Shown in pieces: positions 49,026-60,370 of a DNA stretch of 64,000 nt (positions within the stretch are counted from its first letter, which is position 1; each line of letters begins with the position of its first letter). Both the position numbers and the translations under genes were made by a program. The notes beneath the pieces were generated by a model. That model worked only from the letters and a program-made list of their open reading frames with translations. It did no database searches and was not told the origin of the DNA. The DNA is taken from positions 34,885,925-34,949,924 of the forward strand of contig NC_083885.1 in assembly GCF_032452875.1 (NCBI RefSeq). The letters run 5' to 3'. The stretch is from Bos javanicus (taxonomy: Eukaryota; Chordata; Mammalia; Artiodactyla; Bovidae).

Positions 49026-50360
49026 GAACGTCATGACCCTTGCCCCTCTGCCCCGTGGAACTGTGCATTGCATCCTGTTCAGTGGGCCACCCCGTGGGTT
49101 TTCTTGGACATCTTGCCAGTGTGGAAGGGCTGTTGTGTTTTGAGGTGGGGCTCAGGCTGGGCACTCTGCCATGGGGTAAGAGGCCCAGATATTCCTCAGT
49201 CCGTTCTCAGCCTGCTGGTGCCAACAGGGGACACAGACTGCAAAGAGAAGCACAAACTCTGAGCCTTGATACCTGGAGCCAGGAGCTCTCAACTAACATG
49301 TAAGGAGACAGAGTTCTGTCTCTTTGTCCCACACACATTGGGAAAACTTGGGACTTTTCTATGGCTGAGAACACAGGCACCCAGACAAGGACACGGTCCT
49401 GCCTTTGGCCCAACATTGCCACGTGACCTTTAAGGCAAGCAGGTAGCCTGTCCATAGTACTTGGTTGCGACTTTTGCACTACATCCACTTTAGTTACTTG
49501 ATGAGCTGGCTGTGGCCAAGGTGGCCCACCTGCCCTTCCCTGTTTCTTTCTTGCACGCGCTCCCTGCCAAGCCCAGTAGGCACACCCAAGTGGTTGAAAC
49601 ACAACTTTCTACCATCAAGGTATGTGCCCAGGCCTGGCTCTACCTGTCTTGGAGCAAGCCTTCAAGGTCACCTGTTCCCCTGCTTTGCCCCAACGTTGCT
49701 GGTGGGGCTGCATGTTTCCATTCTGTTTGCCTGTTTTATTTAATGCCAAAGTTTTAGCCAAAGACATCTTGCTCCTTTTTTGTGTGTTTCAGCGTTCTGT
49801 TCTGCACTGTGGGCTTGGCTCTCCTGCCCTGACTCTGGGCAGTGTCCCCCGGCCGGGCCCTTTCACACGGCTCAAGGCCTCTGGGGCTCGTGGAGGGCTG
49901 GGCTGCTCCCTCTTCATGGGACTTGCTAAGGAAAGAAGCATATGTGCTTTAAAAATATTAATCCTTTTGAAAAGAATTGAGAAGAGAAATGTATAATTTT
50001 ATCCCATTTTTAATATTTTGGTCTAGCAACTTGTGATACATAGATGACAATTTTGTGAGGTTTTTCAAATGTGTGTACATATTTTTGTAAATATGACTCT
50101 TTTGTAATTAATTCATGTACAGCCTCATCCTGTATAGTTTAACAATGAATGTGCGGGGGACCAGCCCCAGGCTCTTGTGTGATGTTCCCATGACTTCGTG
50201 ACTGATTAGTGTCTTCCCGTGTGGATGGTGGCCTGGCCAGAGACCCCCACACATCCCACTGTGGGGCAGCCAGGACTCTTCCCATCCTCCTAGAATGGGG
50301 GAATCTTCCTCATGCCCTACCCATACCCCTCCTCCAATAAAAGACCTGTGCCCTCAGCAA
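49026..50360 (+). other. PHAF1: PHAF1 3' UTR
   Basis: The sequence continues from the TAG at 49023-49025 with no splice signal that I favour. It ends at AATAAA 50336-50341, followed by a T/GT-rich stretch (tttttttgtttgtttgtttt) suited to cleavage-factor binding. Confidence 0.8.
50336..50341 (+). promoter_or_regulatory. PHAF1: PHAF1 poly(A) signal AATAAA
   Basis: A canonical hexamer with a T/GT-rich downstream element at about 50418-50441. It is placed between the convergent PHAF1 and B3GNT9 genes. Confidence 0.75.
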
Positions 50361-51265
50361 CAGCTCCCCATGTGCTGATGCTGGGATGTTTGTACTAAAT
50401 AAGCCTGGGGGCATTGGTGTTTTTTTGTTTGTTTGTTTTTGAGAAAGGGGGTGGTTGAAGATGGGGAATTTTACAGCTGATTTCATCTTAGAAGAGGTTC
50501 CCTGGCTTCTCTGAAGGGGGCAGCACAGACTCCAGTGGGAGACTGGCATAGGTACATGGGTGTAGGTTCTTCTCCTGTGGGTAGCTGGAGGTGGGGAGAG
50601 ACTTCAGGTAGAACAGTGTGCCCAGTCCGTGTGCCTCCATCCCAGGTGTTCCACCTAGTCCAGGGCTCAGGAGGGGCTGGCCCCAGGAAAGCAGATCTAA
50701 AGACCTAGACAGGGCTAAGACCAATTCAAACTGGAGGGGCAGACAGGAAGCAAAACACCTACTTTCAGACTGAGCTGTGGCAGAATCGCTGCCGGTTCCA
50801 TGAGGACTGAGGCCAGGCCTTTTATCCCTTCCTGTGGGGTCCAGTCTTGAGAAAGACCTGCATTTGTTGGCATCACTCTAGGGGTTCTAAACTAAGGAGC
50901 ATGGTTAGACTTCATGAGCCTCTGCCGCCACCCCTCCCCCCATACATACACTCACACATCCCTGCTCGGAGGACCAAGCATATTCACCTGCTTGGCAAAG
51001 AGCCTGGTTCTTCACCACCTCAGCCCTGGCTATCTCAAAAGTGCCACCATCGGATTGGTTCCAGGTCATGGCCCAGTAGAGAGGGTCAGCAGGAGCCAAG
51101 CTCAGTCTTCATTCCCTGGGCCTTCTGAAGACAGACACCTGGATACCCCTTTATGGGGAAGAACCACATACACAGCACTAACCCACCTGGGGAACCTACC
51201 CTTCAAGCTACCTCCCACTTATATACTGGGTCTGAATGAGGGGGGCTTAGAGCTGTGATAGGAGG
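50361..51265 (-). other. Convergent interval and probable B3GNT9 3' UTR
   Basis: This lies between the PHAF1 poly(A) site and the B3GNT9 stop codon. It should hold the B3GNT9 3' UTR on the minus strand, but I find no canonical AATAAA there. No other feature is supported. Confidence 0.5.
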
Positions 51266-52471
51266 CTAGGGGCCCCACTGGAAAGGGCCAGCAGGAACAG
51301 GCCATGGACGCGCACAGGCTGGCCCGTTCGGCCCGTGCAGCAGGTGCCACATAAGCCATATGTCAGCAGCTGAGAGCCCGTGCACTACAACCAGCTCGCG
51401 ATAAAAGCAGGGGTCGAAGGTGTGGAGGTGCGGTGCGGCTGAAGGTCGAGGGATGCCAAAAGTGCGGAAAGCAGGATGAGGCTCAGGCGTGAGGCGCAGG
51501 CGCTGTAGACACATGCCCAGAAAGACGTCGTCGATGGGGAAGAGCTCAACCTGCGCGCAGGCACCGGCCAGGCGGCGCAGCGTGGCCCCCGAAAGCACGA
51601 AGCCGCCGCCGCCTGCGTAGGCCGGGTAGGCTGGCAGGCCGTACACAGCCTCTGGGATGTAGTACTTGCTGGCCCGCACGCGGATTGGCCGCGCCTGCAC
51701 GATCACGTCACCTGCAAGCAGGTCCTGCGCCGGGTCCCTCGGCGCCAGGAACTCCAGCAGGTTTCCCACGTGCACGAACACGTCGGCGTCGCCTTTAAAA
51801 ACGAAGCGCACGTCAGGGCAGTAGTCCGAGGCCCAGGCCAGAAAGTGGATCTCCTTGAGCGTTAGGTTGAAGAAAGTGTCGTCGAAGGCCCAGAGCAGGA
51901 TGTCCGCGTACGCGCGGCTCTCGGCACGCAGCAGGGCGCTCCAGTGCGTTTGAGTGCCCGCTTCCGCCTCACCTGCGACTGTGCCTGTGCCCCTGGGTAC
52001 GCCCAGCAAGAACACCCTGCGCACTAGCGCCCCCTGCACACGCCCCTCAGCGCCCCACGTCTGGCGCACGGCCTGGCGCCGCTCGAAGTCCGCCGCCACC
52101 GACTTGACGGCGATGAGCAGGTCGGGTCCGCGGGGGAACGCGCCATTTCCTTGGCACTTGTGCGGCTGATTAATGAGGAGAGGGAAGCGCCGCTGGTCTT
52201 TGGCGCGCAGATAGCGGCCGAAGTCAAAGGGTCCCGTGGGCGTGGGCGGCTCCGGCGTATCCCCTTCGTAGGCCGGAGGGGCTGCACCCGTGTCCGGGGC
52301 CTGAAATACACGGAGCCCTGGGGTGGGCCACGGCGCCGCCCTCCCTTGTGCTCGCGGCGCGCTCGTCGTCGGGGCCGCGCCTTCTTGCTGCGCGTAGAGC
52401 AGGAGGCCGAGGGTGGCGCCGAGGAGCAGCGTGAGCAACGCTTCTCGGCGTAGGCGCAGCCTCCGCCTCAT
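51266..52471 (-). CDS. B3GNT9: B3GNT9, beta-1,3-N-acetylglucosaminyltransferase family member 9
   Basis: A type II Golgi membrane protein of glycosyltransferase family 31. The acceptor substrate is not established to my knowledge. The 401-residue ORF has an Arg-rich cytosolic start, one membrane segment at about 11-27 (ALLTLLLGATLGLLLYA), a Pro/Ala-rich stem to about 80, and the catalytic domain from about 115. Family motifs seen: RRQAVRQTWG at 131-140, WAFDDTFFNLTLKE at 194-207 with a possible N-glycan at N202, the metal-binding DxD as D228-A-D230, the Gly-rich PAYAGGGGFVLSG at 283-295, and IDDVFLG at 313-319. The coding region is one exon. A minus-strand acceptor (tctctccgcag) lies about 30 nt upstream of the ATG, so there is probably a separate 5' UTR exon. 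Confidence 0.95.
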   Translation of the reverse strand: MRRRLRLRREALLTLLLGATLGLLLYAQQEGAAPTTSAPRAQGRAAPWPTPGLRVFQAPDTGAAPPAYEGDTPEPPTPTGPFDFGRYLRAKDQRRFPLLINQPHKCQGNGAFPRGPDLLIAVKSVAADFERRQAVRQTWGAEGRVQGALVRRVFLLGVPRGTGTVAGEAEAGTQTHWSALLRAESRAYADILLWAFDDTFFNLTLKEIHFLAWASDYCPDVRFVFKGDADVFVHVGNLLEFLAPRDPAQDLLAGDVIVQARPIRVRASKYYIPEAVYGLPAYPAYAGGGGFVLSGATLRRLAGACAQVELFPIDDVFLGMCLQRLRLTPEPHPAFRTFGIPRPSAAPHLHTFDPCFYRELVVVHGLSAADIWLMWHLLHGPNGPACARPWPVPAGPFQWGP

Positions 52472-53060
52472 GTCAGCCTGGCCGGCGCTCGCGCCCCCTG
52501 CGGAGAGACTCAGTCAGGGGCTCGCGACGTGGAAGCTAACAGCGGCGGGGGCTACCGCCCCGCTCTCCCGGAGGGGAGGCCGCGGGAGGCCACAGGCCAG
52601 GGGTCTCCGGCTACTGGTCGTTCACCCCCCTCCGGGGTCCTCCTGTTTTGGACCCTAACTCCCCCCACTGGGATAGACACCCTGAAAGGACAAGAGGTTC
52701 CTCCTCTTAGTCGTCTGCCACCCTCTCAGCTCCGGCCCAGGACAGTGCCCCAGAGCCGGGGCGAGAGACGCGGAGCCTCGGCCCCACCCCCTTCCCGCGC
52801 CGAGGCCGAATCCCTTCCAACCATCCCTACCCACCACGGCGGTCCTTGGGATCCTGACACACCTTCTGCCCTTGGGAGTGGCGCGGCCCCGGATGCCGGG
52901 GCCTCCGGGGCTCAACGCAGGGTCCCAAGGGCGGCCATGGACGGGGCTTGGGCCAAATGCAACGTTGGCAGGAAGGGGGGCCAGGGCCGCTGCCACGTGA
53001 CCCTACAGCTGTGTACGCCTGGACATCTGGAGCTCAGCTCCGCCCTGGCGCCGCGGGAAA
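52300..53060 (-). promoter_or_regulatory. B3GNT9: B3GNT9 CpG-rich 5' region
   Basis: GC- and CpG-rich sequence covers the B3GNT9 start and the 0.6 kb upstream of it. The non-coding first exon and promoter are expected here. The open frames on both strands reflect base composition. Confidence 0.5.
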
Positions 53061-54580
53061 GCTGTCTCCAAGTGGAGACTAATCCCTGAAAGGGATCCTC
53101 ACGGTCAGCTATTTCTCCGGAAGGCTCCAAGAGGTGAGTTCTGGTCTTCGTTCTGACTTAAACTGCCCAATTCTGCCTTTCCAGGGGACAGGAAGAAGCA
53201 CTGGCCTTTTTGGTTAGTTTCCCCACCCTTGCCTCTCCGGAGCCGGAAGGGCCTGGGCTGGCAGGAGCCCCAGCGCAGGCGGGCTTGTCATCCCCTGGCC
53301 CCTCCCAGGCCATCCTTGGAAGTGCCTCTTTTCTGCGTACCAGGACCCCTGGTTCCCCAGGTACATGGAGTCTCCTTTCTCCTGGTTCTGCCATGCCCGC
53401 CAGCAGACACACCACACACACAAGGACCAAGACGACTGCTTGCTCAGTTCTCACAGCTCTGCCAGCAGCTGTCATGGGTCATGCCCAGATGGGGGTACTC
53501 CTTCTCAGGGAGTCAGGTGACTCGCCCAGGATCAGACAGACAGAAGGTAAGAGCACTGCCCAGGACTTCTGGAATTCCATCCAGGACTCCTCTGTCCTCC
53601 CTTGCCCCTCTCCCTACCCATCCGCAGGGATACAGGAGAGGGGGCCAACCCTGTCTTCTTTAACTTCACAGGTGAGCACTTCAATCTATCTCTGCAGAGG
53701 CAGTTCTGAGTCCTCTAGTCCCTGGTGGCCCAGGCCAGCATAGCCTCCTGCAGGAAGAAATAACCACGCCTAGGCCCACTGCAGGCCAGACAGGCTGGCA
53801 GGGATTGGTTCAGCTTGGGGAACTCCAGAAGTAGGTCAGTGTGCAAAGGGTTTGATCGGAACCCAGGCAGGCAGAGAGGTGAAGACTGAGAGGCCAGACC
53901 TTGCCCAGCTATGCTGCCACCTCTCTCTCCCTGGAACTCAGAGCCTCCAGGTGGGGCCTGGAGTAGACAACCCCACCCCACCCCGGAGTTTCTGAAGGCA
54001 GACTAGGGAACCAGCACTGCTGCCCAGCGCCATCTTCTTTCCCAGTGGCTATGACTGCTCCTTCTGACTTCTTCCCACCAGTGTTCTGCCTTCCAAAATA
54101 AACCCTCCATCCTGGGCCTCACCCTCCTGCTCACAGACTTTTCAGGAGTCCTCTCCTATCTGTGGCTTTCTCTACTGCTTCCACTCCCATCCCTCCTGTG
54201 GTCTGGTATCAGGCTGTCCCCACTATGTCCCAGAAACAGCCTCCACCTAGTAACCTTTTCCCTGACTCCAGTGGACACTCCTCGGCCTTCACAAATTCTC
54301 AGCCTCCATCACAGCAGGTAGAGCCATTCCTCTGGCTTCCAATCTGGTTTTCCTCCTTCCTCTTTGGGTTGCTCTTTTTTTCCAGTTGGTGTCCTTCAGG
54401 ACCTCCCCCTGGGCTGTCCCAGCCACTCCCGCCTGTATATTTCAGAGTCCTTAGCCTTGACCCTCTCCTGAACTCAAAACTACAGCTCTAGCTATCCCTG
54501 AACTCCTGGTGTTCGATAGGAACATCACGCCCAGCTTGTCCCAAACAGAGCAAGCGCTTCACCTTCCCCAGGGCCCCTAT
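53061..54580. other. B3GNT9-TRADD intergenic sequence
   Basis: C/T-rich sequence with no recognised exon, RNA gene or young repeat. Several overlapping short open frames have no protein-like conservation that I recognise. Confidence 0.5.
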
Positions 54581-54599
54581 TTCACCAAGCAGATCGCTC

Positions 54600-55270
54600 C
54601 TCCCATCTAACTGGCAAAACTCTGGAGTCCTCTCCCACCTCTCTCCTCATTCAGTGTCACCAGGCCTGTTGTCCTTTGTCCTAAACAGCTCTCAGTGTTC
54701 ATCCTTTTCCTCCATCTCTGCTACCAACTGCCTCAGCCTGGGGACTGTACTCTCTCTCCCTCTGAATCCTCACTCCCAGCCTGAACTGTCAAACCCCTTT
54801 AAAGGCCTCTCACTTGCCTCCGGATAAAATCCAAACTCTTGTAAAATGCCTCTGCCTCCCCCACTCTCCAATGGGTCTCTGCAAATCCACCCACCCCTAG
54901 ATCCAGCCACTGTAAACCTTCTGTTCTAATACCCCTCCCTCTCACCTTCCTCAAGACTTCACCTGAGGCTGGCCATGTCAAGAATACTGCCCTTCTCTCA
55001 TTCCATCCCCGCCCCAATATTCACACTCATTTCTCCCCAAGGAAGCCTAACCCCTAACCTGGGTTAGACCCCTGCTCAGTTGTTCCCACAACCCCTTGTA
55101 TTTTTCACATCCAAAAAATGGGTCGTATTTTATTACTTTATATTCAGAGTCCCACACTGAGTGTGAACTGACAACGGACAAGAATCATGTGTTTTGTTCA
55201 CCACAGTATTTGCAGCACCCAGGATGATGCCTAGGATACAGCAGGTCCTTAATGAATAATAATGAATGAA
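54600..55270 (+). repeat. L2 LINE 3' fragment
   Basis: 'cttgcctccggataaaatcc', 'aaactcttgtaaaatgcctc', 'gtttgttcaccacagtattt' with small changes, 'gcagcacccaggatgatgcc' and 'ggtccttaatgaataataat' are in the order of the L2 3' end. It overlaps the distal part of the presumed TRADD 3' UTR. Confidence 0.7.
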
Positions 55271-55635
55271 GAGGTAAAGTCTGGCTGAAAGCCCTTCTTT
55301 TAGGGTGGGAGAAGGTGAAGCAGACCTTGCAGCAGGTCTGTTCTAGATACTAGGGTAGAGACCCATTCACTCTGTCTCTATCCTAGTATCTAGAACACAA
55401 CGCCCAGTGGCACCCCAGCAGACATGGTGGGTGCTTGTCTGACTCCTGGAGAGGGCCTCCATCATCTCTGCGCAGCAGCTCCAGCAGCTCAGCTAAGTGG
55501 GGTTGCTAAGTGTGGTCTCAGAGTCGCATGGTGGACAAGAGGTCAGCAGTAGCAGCAGAAGGGACCTACGGTCATCCAGGTGCTCCAAACCCTGGCTGGG
55601 CAACTGACCGACCTCCCCTTTCTCTGGTACTCGGC
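55110..55635 (-). other. TRADD: Probable TRADD 3' UTR
   Basis: On the minus strand the first canonical AATAAA after the TRADD stop is at 55134-55129, giving a 3' UTR of about 0.5 kb. It contains the 23-bp hairpin at 55340-55396 and the end of an L2 fragment. Confidence 0.6.
55340..55396 (-). repeat. 23-bp inverted repeat (hairpin) with 11-nt loop
   Basis: Arms at 55340-55362 (gttctagatactagggtag plus agac) and 55374-55396 (gtctctatcctagtatcta plus gaac) are complementary at 22 of 23 positions. The single difference pairs 55355 with 55381. It is a G.U wobble in plus-strand RNA and an A.C mismatch in TRADD-sense RNA. A second small hairpin (7-bp stem, cagacct/aggtctg) adjoins at 55321-55340. 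Confidence 0.93.
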
Positions 55636-57681
55636 CTAGGCCAGGCTGCCGTCAGGATTCGCCAGGCCCAGCAAGTCCTCCGCCAGGCTGGTGAGCTCGT
55701 TCTCCTCGAGCGCCTCCACCAGGCGCTGCAGCGTGGCGCGGCGGCCCTCGGCCTGCACAAAGCGCCGCAGCAGCTGGAAGGCCTGCTCGTACAGCCCGTC
55801 GCGCTCGTATTCATAGGCCAGTGAGTCCAGCGCCGGGTCCCGCAGCGCGCGGCAGCTGCGCTGCAGAGAGCGCCCCACCTTGCGCCACTTGAGGCCCACT
55901 GAGCGGGCGAACTTCTGTTGATCCTGCAGGTTCAACGGCCGGTTCACTGCAGAGAGAGTGGGGAGGGAGTGAGCTCGGGATACCCTTCCATTCCCGCCAC
56001 AACTACCCGGCCCAGACCTCGCTCCTCCCCAAGCTTCATCCTCCTGAGGATCCTGCCTTTCCCTCTCTCCGAGAGTCTCACCTATGGGCTGACCCTGGAA
56101 CAAAAAAGTCTGGCCAGGCAGCGGTGGTGGCGGTTTCTCCTCCGGCGGAGAAGGTGCCAGAGACTGCAAGGGGGCTGGAGTGCCTTGCACGTCGCTTCCT
56201 TGGCCCCCCGCCGAACCGCACGTCAGATTCCTGAGCGCATTCTCCAACTCGGTGAGTTCCTCATCCCGGAGCCGGTCAGGCTAGAGAGGAGAGTGCGGCG
56301 TCGGTGGGGGTCTCCGCAGCGAATTCCCGCCCCACCCCACCCTGGCCCCAGCCCAGCCGCACCTTCTGGGCGCATATGCAGTTCAAACAGCGCTCCTCGT
56401 TGGTCAGCAAGGCATCCAGCTGCTCGGCGCCAGCGCGCAGCTCCAGTTGCAGTGGCACCGAGTTCAGGGCCAGTGCCCGAGCCAGGCACCCTTGCAGCGT
56501 GGCTCTTAGCGCCCCCTCGCGGTAGGCGCGGAGGAAGCGGCTGCACGCCTGGCGCCCGCTGAAACGCAGTTGCACGATCAGCTGCGGATCGCTGCGGTGG
56601 ATCTTGAGCATCTGCAGCACGTCGGGGCTCCCGCCACTCTCTGCGGAGGCGGGCAGTCAGGCGCCATGCGGGGCCATGCTCCATGAGGCCGGAGAAGGAA
56701 TGAAGCCTGAGATGAGACGCCCCCCCACCCCCAGACACCTAGGGGCGCAGGTATACTCCAGAGTTCCCGGCTGGGAAGCCGAATGATGAGGCAAACAGCA
56801 ACAACCCAGAATAAAGGCCAGGACCTATCACAAGGATCACCCTGAGACGGAGTGGGTGCCACTCTGAAGCCTCAAATGAGGGTTGACAAAAGGAACGTAG
56901 GAGAGACTTTGCAGAGTAGAAAGGGGCGTTTGCCCTGGGCACCCCAGACCTCTGGGTAGGCAGCTGGCCATGCAGTGGGCGGGAGGTTTCAGGTCTTCCG
57001 CCTCCTAGTACTGCTTCCCCCCTCCCAAGGAGAGGGGCTCTCGCTGTTCTGAGGCTGGGGCCAGATCCCCCAACCAGCTTCAACCTCCTGTGGCCTCTGC
57101 CCTCAGATGGGAAAAGTAGGCTGGAAAGGGAGGTACTGGGGAAGGGTCTTGGGCAAGGAGTGCTGCAGTGAGAGAGGAAAAGAAGAGAGAGAGTGTAATG
57201 TAAGATAAGTAGAAAGCAGTGAGCAAGCGGCCTGATCTGGGGAGTGGGGGAGGGGCATGGAGTAGGGGAATATTAGTGCACACATAGGTAGACTACACAC
57301 AGACACAGGGACACAAGTCTATACCGAAGGGCACTTATGCGTACCAGAGAAGAAAGACCCTACATAACCAGGCATCCTCCTCCTGTCATCCCCAAGGAAT
57401 CTTTTCCTCAAACCAGTGATTAAGCACAAGCCCACAGAGTCGAAGAGGTTGGGGGGGTCTCAGTCCCTGGCCCCGCCCACAAAAGCCCCAGGCCGCCCTT
57501 TCTTCCCCAAGTGCCTGCCCAGCCACACACCTGCTAGGGCAGTCTGGAGAGCCCCGTACATTGCCACTTTCTGCTGCTGGTGAGCGTAGGCATCGGACAA
57601 GACCACTTTGTCCAGTGAGGACTCCACAAACAGGTATGCGCTGCCCACCCACTCCTCAAGCCCATTTGGCCCAGCCGCCAT
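55636..57681 (-). CDS. TRADD: TRADD, TNFR1-associated death domain protein
   Basis: A cytoplasmic adaptor that binds the TNFR1 death domain and recruits TRAF2, RIPK1 and FADD, steering NF-kB or apoptosis signalling. Coding exons on the minus strand: 57681-57531 (residues 1-50), 56640-56363 (51-143), 56280-56082 (144-209) and 55946-55636 (210-312). Total 939 nt, 312 aa, the known length. The start is MAAGPNGLEEWVGSAYLFVE. The N-terminal TRAF2-binding domain spans exons 1-3. A Pro-rich linker (SPPEEKPPPPLPGQ) follows. The C-terminal death domain spans about 215-305 (VGLKWRKVGRSLQRSCRALR, then YEQAFQLLRRFVQAEGR). Junctions are GT-AG and in phase. An acceptor 7-8 nt upstream of the ATG (ctgtccccag) shows a non-coding first exon further upstream. 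Confidence 0.96.
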
Positions 57682-58092
57682 CTTGCCTCCTGGGGACAGA
57701 GATAGGCATTCAGATCACCCCCGGCCCAGCCCTGGAGACAGCTTTCCAGTCCCACATGGCCCAGCTGTCCCCACCCAGATGGCACACTTTTGAAGGTAAG
57801 TTCATAATCCCCTAGGCAGCTCCTTTTGCTTCTGGTCCCAGCTCAGCTAAGAGTTGTAGTCAGGACTGTCCCTCCACTGCCTTCTCTCAGAAAGAGCCCA
57901 GGGTCACAGGGGTGGGAGAGGAGAGGGACAATGTTGCAGTAAAAGCAAAGAAGTTCTGCCCCCCTCCTCAGGGCAGGGTGTCTTTCTTTTCAAAGCTGAC
58001 TGGAGACACCCTCCTCCTGGATGGTGCCCACCCCCACAGGACAACCAGACTCATGTCCTGGTATGCCCTCAGTTCATATTTGAGGATCCCCG

Positions 58093-58348
58093 CAGGAGAA
58101 GGCAATGGCACCCCACTCCAGTACTCTTGCGTGGAAACTCCCATGGATGGAGGAGCCTGGTAGGCTGCAGTCCATGGGGTCTCGAAGAGTCAGACACGAC
58201 TGAGCGACTTTCACTTTTCAATTTCATGCATTGGAGAAGGAAATGGCAACCCACTCCAGCATTCTTGCCTGGAGAATCCCAAGGACAGAGGAGCCTGGTG
58301 GGCTGCCTTCTATGGGGTCGCACAGAGTCGAACACAACAGCAGCAGGG
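58093..58348 (+). mobile_element. BOV-A2 SINE (dimer)
   Basis: Two Bov-A units in tandem, 'ggagaaggcaatggcacccc' and 'ggagaaggaaatggcaaccc', are joined by 'actttcacttttcaatttca'. It ends in a CAG-rich tail (caacagcagcag). It lies in the 5' UTR intron of TRADD. Confidence 0.92.
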
Positions 58349-58638
58349 ATCTCAGAGCCCCCACTTAGGTTTATCCTCCAGCATTCCTGCTGTACCTCCT
58401 GGCTTCACTTCAAAGGACACCTGTAGTTTGCTCCTGCCCAGATTCTCTACCCCAGTCCTGACTGACCTCTGGGGACTTCCCTCTACCCTTTTCTCAATCC
58501 ACAGGCCTGTTGGAAGGACCAACCTCGCCCCTGACGTCCAGCCTAGCCAATCTGCATCTTCCATTCACCTTCCTGAAATGGTTTGTTCTGAGTTGGGCAT
58601 AGGATTCATATTGGACCTATCAGAATCAACCTGCAATT

Positions 58639-58832
58639 TGGGCTTCCCTGTTGGCTCAGTGAGTAAAGTGTCTGCCTTCAATGCAGGAGACCTGGGTTCA
58701 ATCCCTGAGTTGGGAAGATCCCCTGGAGAAGGAAATGGTAACCCACTCCAGTATTCATGCCTGGAGAATTCCATGGAAGGAGCCTGGTGGCTGCAGTCTA
58801 TGGACTGTCAGACATGACTTAGCAACTAAACC
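58639..58832 (+). mobile_element. Bov-tA SINE
   Basis: 'gggcttccctgttggctcag', 'ggttcaatccctgagttggg', 'ggagaaggaaatggtaaccc' and 'gacatgacttagcaactaaa' are in order. No clear target duplication. Confidence 0.88.
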
Positions 58833-59346
58833 AATAGGAAAGAGGAACAAGTTTCCCTTTCCTATCTTGAAGCTGAGCTAGAAGGAAGGGTAGGTCTCCT
58901 TTGCCATTCTCAGCCTGACTGAGAATGAAACTGGCATAGAAAGCTACAGAGCCAAGAGATGAAGAAGTGCACCCCTAACCACACCATGTCCCCGGCTCTA
59001 GCTGCATCTTGGACTTTTCTGTTATGTGAATTAAATCATTCCTTTTTAGTCTCAAGTCTTTGGAGACAGTCTCTTGTCTGATGCCATTCAAGTTGTTCTG
59101 ATACAGGCTCCTTCTCTGTCCAAACACAGTCAGGGCCCTTGACATTAGCATCTCCTCTAATCTGTCTTCAACAAAATCCTAGCTCTAGATCAAGGAGCAA
59201 AATTCTCACTCAGGGAACCATGGCACTGGCCTGTCAGTGGCCTCCCAGCTATAGCACTATGAGCAACAGGTGGAGAACTGCCCTGCCTCTTCTTCAGACC
59301 TTACCTGAGGCAACATCATACCCTTTTCCTAGAAAAATGGGTTCAA

Positions 59347-59485
59347 GGGAATTCCCTGGTGGTCCAGTGGTTAGGACTCGGTGCTTTTACTGCCAAGGGC
59401 CTGGGTTCAATCCCTGGTCAGGGAACTAAGATCCCTCAAGCTGTGCGGTGCAGCTGGCAAATTTAAAAAATAGTAATAATAAAGG
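59347..59485 (+). mobile_element. CHR-2-type tRNA-Glu SINE
   Basis: 'gggaattccctggtggtcca', 'ctcggtgcttttactgccaa' and 'ggttcaatccctggtcaggg' followed by an A-rich tail with AAT repeats. Confidence 0.88.
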
Positions 59486-60360
59486 AAAAGAGAAATGGCA
59501 CCCTCCACTTTCACCAGACCTGGCAGGAAGAATGATACCTGATAACCCTACCCTGAGTTTGAGCACAGGGAACATATCTTTTGACCAGCTCCCCCCATAA
59601 TCTTTTGGTAGAAAACTTACTAATACTTGTGTGTTTATCCAAAACAATAGAAATTAACAAAAAATTAGCATTGTTTATTTCTCTTGGGGAAGAGGGAGAT
59701 TGGGGTGGTTTTTATTTTCATTTTATTTAAATATTCTACTTTATGTGAAATAGAGATTTCTTTTGTATTAAAAAGGCATATTTGTTTTTCTTAAAAAGCA
59801 AAACAAAACAAAAACGGGGTAGATGACAAGTGGGACCAAGAGCAGTAGGGAGACAAGTGGGAAGTCCTGGGGTATTGGCCCAGAGTGGAGAAGTGGGAAC
59901 CTGGCCCCAAAACATTTCCTCTTTCACATCTTCTTAGCCCCCTGACTGAAGGGTGCTGACCCCATAGGGTGGGTAAGTAAGGGCAGGACCAGACAGTCCT
60001 CTGCCCAACTGGCCAGCCTGCAGGACACTGCAAACCAAGAGGAGGGGGAATCTCTGTCATACTCTCTAGGACTGGAACAGGAGAAGTCAAACCAGCCTGA
60101 TAACTGTTGAAAAGTGGCAGGGGTGGGGCGGGGTGAGGGGCGGGCCTTGCCTCGCTAAGCCCCCTTGGGAACTCTTGTGTCCCTTCACAGAAGCCCCTCC
60201 TCGGGAAGCCCCGCGCCCCACCCACCTGGAGTCCGCCTCTCTACCAGCGGGGCCCGCCGGGGTCCTGGGAACTCTTAGTTGGGCTGAGATCGTAAGGGAC
60301 ACGTGGGTACCGACTCAGGAAAATATGCCCCTGCCATCGGTAGCCAGCCGGCGCAGCGCT
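59486..60360. other. TRADD 5' intronic/intergenic sequence
   Basis: AT-rich to about 59820, then GC-rich. I see no recognised exon or young repeat between the CHR-2 SINE and the BovB/ART2 fragment. Confidence 0.45.
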
Positions 60361-60370
60361 CTATTAACAC

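Noticed and set aside
52529..53743. 186- and 177-codon plus-strand frames upstream of B3GNT9
   Set aside because: GC-rich composition, low complexity and no recognised domain. They overlap the expected B3GNT9 promoter and 5' UTR.
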